Assembly: GCA_030435675.1 (NCBI GenBank)
Contig: CM059624.1
Coordinates: 6,658,769-6,722,768, forward strand
Length of the DNA: 64,000 bases
Source of the DNA: Steinernema hermaphroditum
Taxonomy: Eukaryota > Nematoda > Chromadorea > Rhabditida > Steinernematidae
Direction: 5' to 3'
Position 1 is the first letter of the stretch. Each line of letters starts with the position of its first letter. A program made the translations under genes and the position numbers. The notes beneath the pieces are model-generated. The model did not search any database and was not told the DNA's origin. It saw only the letters and a list, made by a program, of their open reading frames with translations. This document shows, one piece after another, positions 55,460 through 64,000 of this stretch.

Positions 55460-57369
55460 CCCTTCTCCCCCTAGCTTTTTCTTCTAGTCAAGACCTATAA
55501 AGATCCTATAAGACCGTACTCTCTTCCACGGATCACTTCGCCAGCTTCCGGTAGTCGTAAAAGAGTGAGAAATGTTCTCCCTCTGCTTTCGCGCCTCCTT
55601 TGACGCACCACAAGAAGGCCGACACCTTCATCTGGTGTCGACACGAGCGAAAAGAAAGAAATATTTGAAATCACGGTCCAAAACATAACAAAAGTTTCTC
55701 CTTCCCACAAATTCGCATTACAAATCGTGTTCTTCTTCCCAGAATGACGAATCTTTTCCGAGTCGTCTGTTTTCGTCCCCCTCTTCTTCTCTCCGCTTCG
55801 TTTCTATTTTGATTCGGGTGGCGTGCTCCGTCCCAGGCTCCTCTCTCTGCCCGCGGGCTCCGACTCCCATCCCGTACCCCTTCGGGATGCCGTCGGGAGG
55901 GCGCCGAATCGATTTTCGATATGTTGCAACTATATGTCGTTGTTGTGGCCACCACCGGCGGCTCATTATGCGGATAAGGGCGGCGCCGTGACCTCTCGAC
56001 CACCGGCTGTCTCCGTGGTCATTAGCCGTCGTCCTGGTCGTCTTGCACCTCAGCGAGCCTGGACTCCGGAGCCGGTTCCCTCCGGGCGCGGAAGAGAGTT
56101 GTCGTCGCGTTGTAATGGGATGCGCGAATGAGTAATTGTGCCCTGAAACTCCCCTTTCCATCGATCATGGCCTCGGAGGGCCACCCGCCTCGGCGCCCGC
56201 GCATTCATAGCCCGCGAGCGGAATAATTGCGTTTGTGAGTCAGCTGCGCTCGTGTCCACTCGACCGCGCCGTCTCCCAATTAAGGAAATCTATTTTGGAC
56301 TTTACGGGATTCGCACGGTCCCGCCGCGAAAAGAAGGGTCCTCTGATTAAGGCGAGAAGTCGGAAGGAATCGATTTTCTTTGTTGACTTTCGAAGATTCT
56401 GTCGACGGCGCATTTGAATAGCCCCGTAGATGTGTTTGCCGAACACTTCTCCACGCGCGCGTGACAACTCTTCGCGTTGATGGGATGCGCCGCTTTGTTT
56501 CAATGTAACATTTCTGTGTCAAAATTAGTCGCTTTAGTGATGCACTTCCTTGCAAAGAAGAAAGGTCCCATGGGAGGAGTGTGGAGCTGAAGGGGGTGCC
56601 AAGGAAAACGCAAGCATCCAAATATACAGTACCTACTGAACTTCCTCAGCTTTGACAGTTATGGCCGTGGACCCTCCTCAAATTATGCTTTCGAAAACAT
56701 GTGATTGGCCTTTAGGAAACAGCGGGACATTCCAAAATTGCTGCTCGAGGAAAGACGTCGAATCTTAGTCAGTCAAGGAGATGAACCTTCCTTTACGTCT
56801 TCATGGATTTCTCTTATACGCGCGCAAATTCCCACAGGATCCTCCTCCACTACTTCACTTACTCGTCGCTGCTGGGTTGTGTCCAATAGATGGCATCGTG
56901 CCAGCCGTGTTCTCAATTGCACCATGCTCACAAATTGGACTCAAAGATGTGATTCCTTGAAATTCTTTGGTGTGTTTTCCCTAAAGATCCTTGTGGACCG
57001 TTTCTTATTTTCATAATAAGGACCTCAGTAAGGGGAATCTCACCTCAGTCTCAGTTGCATAAGCGTTCACTTCTAGGCTGTTTCGAAACTAAACAAACAG
57101 TCATCTACTTGTCCGGTTACCGTTGCTCCGAAATCAGTCGATAATCCCTTTTTCCATCTGTTCGTTTCCAGAGAGTCAAACACCACAAACCGCACGCGTA
57201 AACATTTGGTTTATTCATTTGTTACTCCGTTCGGTTCCTGTACGTCCGAGTCACGTGACCCGCGCGTGCACCTTCCTTCCAAGCGCGTAAACACAATGTT
57301 ACCCAACCGCGCCTCTGTTTTCCCTTTTCCGTGCGGACTCGTCGCTCCTTCCAGACCAGAATCCCTGAA
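55460..57369. other. intergenic region upstream of reticulon
   Basis: About 1.9 kb without a supported gene. GC-rich segments (55800-56200) give long chance frames on both strands. The right end must carry the promoter for the first alternative reticulon exon. Confidence 0.45.
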
Positions 57370-60300
57370 ATGGGCAAATTCGGCACCCTCTGCCACTACT
57401 TCTACTCCTTCATGGCGTTCATCGTCCGCGCAGGCCTCAAGAGCGCGTCGACGGTGGCCCTTCTGGCCTCTCTCGGCGTCGGAATGTTCATCCTCGGCCA
57501 GAAGACCAACAAGGCGATCAACAAGAACGAGAAGGGTGAGTGCGCTGTTTACCGTTGCGAAAGGCAATCGATTAAATTGGGGGGAGGGAAGTGAGGCGAC
57601 AGGTGGCGACGGGGAACTCCGCTGCCCGAGGCGCTTTGTTTGAAATGTCGCCGGAGAGGGAGAGCGGATCGTGCCGTTGTTGCGACAAAAGTGAGTCTTT
57701 TGAGTTAATTAAGCGAGGAATCGGACTGCAAGTGGGGCTGCTTGGGCGCTAATTATCGAAAGAAGCCGTCGCGAATTGGGGTTAATCGACGTGCGAGGCG
57801 CTTTTTAGGATGACTACGGCGAGTTAGTCGTCGAAAGTGAGAAGGACTTTGGAACTACGCGATAATGATCATGATTCAGCAGTGCACTCTTGTTATTCAC
57901 AGCTAAGTGAAAACAGGGGTCAGCGGGTAAATTAAAGTCCACCAAGAGAGATATTTCTTTCCGTTTTTATTTTTAGATTAAATAATTCACTAGATAACTA
58001 AAGTCGAGTTGTCCGAAATATCCGAACACGAATCGATAATCGGTGGATGTTTCACACTATGTTTCCTTTGTTATTGTGCAAGGCTGTAAAAGTCTATACA
58101 GCCTGTTGTATGTATAAAGATAGGGCCACCCTGTTTTTTGATGCCTATGAAAACCATGTTTTGAAATTTTGCTGACAACTCTTGAGAAGCAACTCTTCGA
58201 CCGTTCCTCTCGGAGATAAGATGCAATCATTCTGAAGAGTCCAACTGCAAGCGTTGCAGGATGATAAGGGTCAGTTAAGCATTTAAATAAGTACAAACAA
58301 TCTGCACTGGGACGTAAAAGAGTCCCTTCGGCATACCGTTGACCAACTTGAGAAAGAAGAAGTTGTTGTTGTTAAATTGGAGTCTTTTGTCGTGAACGTT
58401 CTTCACCCCCCATCACACACATCACCGTTTTCTGCGTTGAAAAGTACAAATTAAATCATTTAAGTGATACTTTCCCGACGCTCTGTTGGTCACTATGACG
58501 CTCTGCACGGTGTAAGCCGCTGATCCGAGAGTCGTAAAAGAGGATTGAATTGCGCTCGATAGTCATCGATGCGTCACTAGAATTGTGAAATATTCCCATT
58601 TATTCAGAAAATACAACAAAGAACTTAATGCTCTTGTTCTTGAACTCTAAATATGTGTCCAAATCTGTAGGCGCTGTACACGTCTTTGCTCCCTATCAGT
58701 ATCAACCACCCCTTCTTGTTTCTTTTGGATTTCTTATGTTTAGCGCCACCGAAAGCAAAAATGTGGTGGGGAGCTCCAAATTTCTCTTTTTTTTCGTCTT
58801 CGCCATGAACTGTTAATCACGACTCAGTCGTCATAAACCTTGACCTGCAGATCGTTTTTGTCACAGTCTAAAGGCGCTCTTCGAGTCGGAGTGTAAAATC
58901 GAAAACATTTGGTATTGGATCTGCGTGTTCTCGCCTCCACGTCAGCGTGGATCGAAGTGGAGGCGGCGGTGTTTTTTGTGTCGTCACGGTGACTAACGCC
59001 CACCTTTGTTCGACAATACAGTTCGGACGTTCATTCGAGCGTTTCGATTTTGGGATTCGTAAACCTCTCAAACGGTGTTAGGGCGGCTGACGTGGCCGCA
59101 AACTCCATTACCTTATCGCGGTTTCTTTCTCCATCTTCGCAACTTCTCCCTTATCACCTTGTTGGGTGCGAAGAACGCGTCTTCGGACGGTCGAGGTCCT
59201 TAGGGTCAATGCAAACCCGAAGGTGTCAAGGCTGCTGACAGAGACGTCTATATTATCGGTCAGTCGATCGATTCGTTGTTTTTCGCCACTTTTCGCCAAA
59301 TCTCTCCACGTCGTCGAGCTGCACGCCGAAAACTGTCGTCGGGGGCGGCGTTCGCGAAAAAGAGCGCTCGGAGGTCACCTCGGCGCTACTATTTGCTCGC
59401 ACGGGAGGTTTAGCCGCAGCGTCCGAAGACCGTCCTCCGCTCTCCACCGCTTCCTATCGCGTTCCACCTAATCGATTCTCGCAGATCATGGCCGGAAAGA
59501 ACTCCAAGAGACAAAACTCTCGCGTCACCTACGAGCCGGCCAAAGATTTCCCCGGAAAAGGTTCACTTTTGAGGGTTCGGGGGTCAAGGGAGGGTTCTAA
59601 GGTGGGCTAAAATGGGCCGATTCTGCCTGAGTGCCGAGGATAACTCTGATGCTTTCAGTGCGTGAGGTGGTCTACTGGCGCGACCCCAAGAAGAGCGGCG
59701 CCGTCCTGGCCGCCATCTTCGTCGGCCTCTACGTCTTCGCTTCCTACCCCCTCCTCATCGTGCTGACCTACTCGGCCCTCGCCGTCCTCCTGGGAACCTT
59801 CGGATTCCGAGTATTCAAGCTCACCGAGGCTCACTTCAAGAAGCTTCCCGCCGAACATCCCTTCAAGTGAGTTTCGGAAGTCTTTTGCAGTTGGCGAGAT
59901 GTGACACGTGTCACTCAAAAGCCACCAGGGCCAGAGGACGAGTCTCTGGGGTCACTGCTACTATACTGCTACTGTCACTACTCTTTTCCTCCCTTCAAGT
60001 GCGTCTTTTCAGAGAGTACCTCGCCTATGACCTCTCCCTGGAGTCCGAGAAGGTGCATTCGTTCGCGGAGCGTGCCGTCGCCTGTGGCCAGAAGACGCTT
60101 CTGAAGCTGCGCAGCATCGTACTCGTCGAAGATCTCCTGGAGACCGCCAAGGCCGGCCTCATCCTCTGGACGCTCACCTACGTCGGCGCCTGGTTCTCCG
60201 GCCTCACTCTCATCGTCCTCGGTAGGTCTCTGGCCCGGTGCCCCATCTAGAGTCGCTTCCAGCCGTCATTGCCGTCTTCTCCGTGCCCAAGGTATATGAG

Positions 60301-60480
60301 CTCTACAAGGAGCCCATCGACGAGTACCTCGAGCTCGCCCAGAACCACCTAAACAAGATCACCGAGACGTAGGTCTGCCCCCTTCTCCCCCATTTGACGT
60401 CCTCTTTCAGGATTTACGAGAAGGTGCCGATGCTGAAGAAGTCGGAACACCCCCAGGAGCCCGTGAAGAAGGACGAATGA
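57370..60480 (+). CDS. ret-1: reticulon, two alternative first exons
   Basis: Reticulons curve tubular ER through two long hydrophobic hairpins. The shared exons encode VREVVYWRDPKKSGAVLAAI (59659), the first hairpin (GLYVFASYPLLIVLTYSALA), HPFKEYLAYDLSLESEKVHS after a splice at 60012, the second hairpin (LILWTLTYVGAWFSGLTLIV) and FSVPKVYELYKEPIDEYLEL. They end with a KKDE-type C-terminus at 60480. Two first exons both end in phase 1 and fit the shared exon at 59659. Exon 1a (57370-57535) encodes MGKFGTLCHYFYSFMAFIVR plus an extra hydrophobic stretch. Exon 1b (59488-59560) encodes the basic, soluble MAGKNSKRQNSRVTYEPAKD. The 1.95 kb between them likely contains an internal promoter. 1b starts 3 bases after CTCGCAG. 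Confidence 0.9.
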
Positions 60481-63400
60481 ACGCCGTTTCCGCCGCTTTC
60501 CTCCGCTTAAGTTATTTTGGTTAGCGACTTCTAGTGTCGTTCCGATAGAAAACATATTTTTCTCTCGTTATCGGTCCATCTACTACTCCTCTCCCGTTCA
60601 CTTATCGACGCTTTCTACCTGTAAACATCGCTCTGTGTCATTGTTAATTCTCCTTTATGGTTTGTTTGTTTTCACTGGCATAAAATCTCCAAAGCAACGC
60701 AGCAGCTCTATGCGAATACGCAGGTGGAGTGGATAGCACAGCCGCTTAGAGCGTGAATCTTGGACTCTTGTGCGACAGAGGGAAGCACACTATTAGTGAT
60801 ATGAATGGATTGAGACTTATTATTTTTGGTGCAAAATGAAATGGCCTTTGACTGTGTTCATGCCAATGCACAAATCCAATGCACCAAGCACCGGTAGTTT
60901 CCAAGAAGCAATAAATCAAAAATGCTCTAGATGCAGCCTTGGTTCGATCTCGGTGACCTTGGTGAATCTTGTTTCGGGTCATTCCTCTTCGGCTTCTTGC
61001 TAAAAGACTAGAATAATTTCTCTTCTCCTAATTTGTGATATTTCAAAAACCTCTGAAAAAGAACTTATGAGAGAAGCAACCACGAACTTATAAAAGAAAT
61101 CAACCGGTACCCAAATTCCCAAAACCTCATACGTTGAGTAATTAACGAGAAACATAAAAATTGTTAGGCAGTAATTGTACGCAACTTTGCAAGGTGCATA
61201 CAGGGCTGTAAGTCGACCAAATTCTCAATCTATCTTGATTTCAATCTATCTTGATCGTTACTGCACACGTTACGAGAGTCGTGTTGCAAACATTAAACCT
61301 AAACATCCGACTTTGCAACATTTCATGAAACAGTCTCTTGGGGGAATGCTTCTTTTCGAAACGTCATCCAGTTGTCCTGCAGAAAATGCTAGATGACTAC
61401 ATGACTTAATGACTACACACTTGCTTGAGAAATGTCATTTCAAACGTTTGAAATATACCCCTTCTTTATGCTCACTTCGAGTGGGAAGTTCGAGAGTTTC
61501 GAGAGGCTTATATTTGAATCCGTAATCCAAAGAAAAGCATAAAACATTTCTTTGTGCTATTCAGCCATTTCATAAAACTATTCATCCTTAATCCAAACGT
61601 CTATTCCATCTGGTAGCCGTTCGTCCATTCGTCCGCCATTAACGGTGAAGCAGCTTCTACTCCGTTAGTGAGCAATTGACTTCATTCCAATGATCAAAGT
61701 TATGTTAGCCGACCATGGGAGTGGCATCGTTAGGCGAAGATTTCTAGCATGAAAGTCCACATATCATCATTCGTTAATGGATCTAAATGGTGTCTCCTTC
61801 CTTTTTCTATTACTCCGTGACGTTCCCATAAAGGAGAAGTCGATTTTTTTTTGCGATTTGTGATTCTCTGAGAGTAATTGGATGATTTGTAATTGCGTTG
61901 TTTCGTCGGTTGTGAATAAAAAGGTGAGCAATAAAATGGCAATCGAATGTAGAAGGTCATTCAAATCGGAATTCCGAAGACTTCGATCTTATCTTTGAAC
62001 GATCGAGGACCATCGAATGCAACAAAGTGCATTAGAACAAATCTCTGCAGAAGTTGAGCACTTTTAAAGAGCTGTGGAAAGCACTCACACAGATTTAAAG
62101 TCGCCTTTTTTTAGATCTGTTGTAGCATCCGACAAACAGAAGGATCATCCAGCTGTTCACCCTACACCGCCTAACCTTCTTCACTCGCTGTTTCCCTCCC
62201 TCCGTTCCTCTCCCTTCCTCGCCGCCAATTGTGTGATTAGCTCCACACCCAGAAATCAACAGACGTCGCGGCGTTTGATTTCCCTCGTGGCTCCTCATCG
62301 CAGCTCCTTCCCAAAGAGTCTCCTCGGAGATCGCTTGAGTCGCTGTTTGTTGTTCCCTGGGCGCAGGTCGACGCGCTTTTGTGATCGATCGCCGTCGCCG
62401 ATCGGCGACCGATCGACTTTTTCGGAGACTCTCCGTCCTCGGGCACCGCCGCGAATTCGTTTTCGTCATTTTCCGCGGCGCCCTCTTTGTCTCCTTGCGT
62501 TGTTTGTTTGCAGACGACGTGCGGAATAGGATCGGCGGTTTCAGGTGAGCGCCCCCTTCCCGATTATTGGCAGTTTGTTTGGGAGTCCATGTTCTTGCTT
62601 TCGATGGCTTTCCACGTGGGGGAAGTGTGCCGTAGGGTCATATCGTAGTCAGTTCTATCTACTTTTCGGAAATATCTGGAATAGATTGAAGCAAAAAAGT
62701 ACGACTTCTGTAGAAACAGACTCCTTGTAGTGCTGGAGAAGTTAACCCTGGATGTTTAAGAAGTGTCATGAAGGAATGTTTCTGACGCACTTAGAAGTCA
62801 AAATAGCTGGAATTTCTATGACTACCATTCTTGGACATCTACCTTGTAGGTCTCGAGAAGGCCATCCTAAAGACTCCAAAATACGAGCTGAAAGCGTCCA
62901 CGTTGACAATGCACTCAAGATCTAATCAAAGCTTTCCACTCAATTACCTTCCCCAATACACCCACTCAGCACTATGTTTTAGCGCTGTTGCATTCACTTG
63001 CGGGACCTATTTTTAGTCGAGATTCGTCCTGATTCTGACAGTTCGAAAGATTTGTTTTAGTTTAGTAGTGAGTAATAGTTGCTCTATAAAGGGACGGATT
63101 TGAAACTCTCATCTCCGCGGCTACCAAAAATTAAACTTTTATGCCTTTGCACTCGGAATCTCCATCCGAGTGACATTATCCTAAAGGTCCCTAAGCTTTC
63201 TGTGTCGCTATTTCCCGCTGCATGTTGTTTTGATCTCTTCGTTTGCGTCACCGTTTTCTACGTGTTTCAGTTCCGCTTTCATTGTTTTCGTCCAAAAAAG
63301 TGATTCGTCACCGCTCGTGCAAGTGATTTTGTTTTTTCGATAACGCGCTGAGATTGAAGGCACTGTAGGTTGTTTGATGGTTAGGTGACGTATCTGGCGA

Positions 63401-64000
63401 ACCAAAGGCGTCACTGCCAGGAATAGAATATTTTGACAAAAAGCTATGGATAGTTCCACCTCTTCTCTCACGAGGTCAATTGCTACCTTCTCAAGAAGAA
63501 CGTGCTCCTATGGCTTCGATCCAAGCTACTTAAGGAATTTAGTATTGTCCAGGTCATGGCGCTGAACTTTTATCGATGAGAAAGTTCACTCTAAGTGGAC
63601 GAAACTTAATACGGCACGCATGGGAATTTTTCGACTACCAAACCTGTGCGCCCTTTGTTTGTCTTTTCATTAAGCTCAGGTTTCCAGTGCGATTAGAGCC
63701 AATGTTCATATGTTCATTCACCCCGGACCGGGTTTGAATCCGCTATGTTATGACCTTTTGAATATTTTATTTTGTGCATCCGTTGTTTCCGCACTATTGA
63801 CTATTCTCTTCGACTTCCTCGGGTCGAAATTCGTAGCCCTGGAGGGCTTGTGATAGCTTCTCTCTGGGCTCAACCCCCAAGAAGACCGTCCCTTCTGTAG
63901 AGGTTCTGTAGAAGTTCTATCAGCTACTTATGCCCAGCGAAACGATCGGATTCCACCGAAGTTGCGCCCCCAAAAGTGAACATCATCGGTTCAGTCGATA
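60481..64000. other. long stretch without a recognisable gene
   Basis: No frame in this 3.5 kb has both length and splice context. It is mostly AT-rich, with a CT-rich patch at 62150-62540. That patch ends in a small segment flanked by an acceptor (TTTGCAG before 62514) and a donor (CAG|GTGAGC at 62543/62544), which could be a non-coding 5' exon of a plus-strand gene beyond the window. Confidence 0.5.

Noticed and set aside
55718..56161. Several overlapping frames of 100-147 codons on both strands
   Set aside because: All frames are open because of high GC; the translated sequences are Arg/Pro-rich with no pattern.
62074..62529. 151-codon plus-strand frame MESTHTDLKSPFF...
   Set aside because: A CT-rich patch gives Ser/Pro/Arg-rich translation. 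More likely an untranslated leader region than a protein.
63710..63745. Possible tRNA T-arm (GGGTTTGAATCC)
   Set aside because: The flanking bases do not form a T-stem and no D-arm, anticodon arm or acceptor stem could be found upstream.

Overview
The window is eukaryotic and almost certainly nematode DNA. Most genes are split by very short introns (about 40-50 bp). Many start codons lie 0-20 bases after a good 3' splice site, as expected for spliced-leader trans-splicing. The gene content is also worm-like: a WAGO-type Argonaute with a degenerate catalytic tetrad, GLD-2-type poly(A) polymerases, a nerve-haem globin, SEL-10, PFD-4, YOP-1, RET-1 and MEMO-1 homologues, and a GY-rich secreted peptide precursor. 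Base composition is more balanced than in Caenorhabditis, so I do not assign a genus.

Layout. 1-3.5 kb (-): TMTC O-mannosyltransferase, running off the left edge. 4.8-6.2 kb (-): an SLC12 C-terminal domain without its membrane domain. 7.4-9.9 kb (+): STAT. 10.1-13.4 kb (-): WAGO Argonaute. 13.7-15.0 kb (-): histidine phosphatase copy A. 15.6-18.3 kb (-): globin with a distant first exon that encodes a myristoylation signal. 18.7-19.4 kb (-): Ulp/SENP protease. 20.5-22.9 kb (-): SEL-10/FBXW7. 24.8-25.5 kb (+): YOP-1/REEP. 25.6-26.6 kb (-): RMDN/RMD. 27.2-27.7 kb (+): prefoldin 4. 27.9-29.6 kb (-): RhoGAP. 31.5-31.8 kb (+): small GPI-anchored-type Asn/Tyr/Gln-rich protein. 32.4-33.8 kb (+): HtrL/YibB-domain type II membrane protein. 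34.0-39.9 kb (-): LRP5/6-type receptor. 40.8-42.1 kb (-): MEMO1. 44.0-46.7 kb (+): GLD-2 paralogue A. 47.1-47.4 kb (+): GY-rich peptide precursor. 48.6-50.4 kb (+): UDP-glucuronosyltransferase. 50.9-52.2 kb (+): histidine phosphatase copy B, an inverted duplicate of copy A. 52.6-54.4 kb (+): GLD-2 paralogue B. 54.8-55.5 kb (+): C2H2 zinc finger. 57.4-60.5 kb (+): reticulon with two alternative first exons. 60.5-64 kb: no gene that I can support.

This is ordinary chromosomal sequence, not one operon or island. The most unusual material is the RNA-tailing pair. Paralogue A carries an N-terminal domain that looks like a double-stranded-RNA-binding domain. Paralogue B carries tandem SUMO-interaction-like motifs made by an internal duplication that seems to have turned an intron into coding sequence, and has Asp-to-Glu at the third catalytic carboxylate. 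Other points of note are the 1.45 kb inverted phosphatase duplication, the orphan SLC12 tail, the LRP5/6 architecture in a nematode, a recurrent CTACCGTAATCC element beside 3' splice sites, and three GC-AG introns of equal length. All exon joins were read by eye and need RNA evidence.
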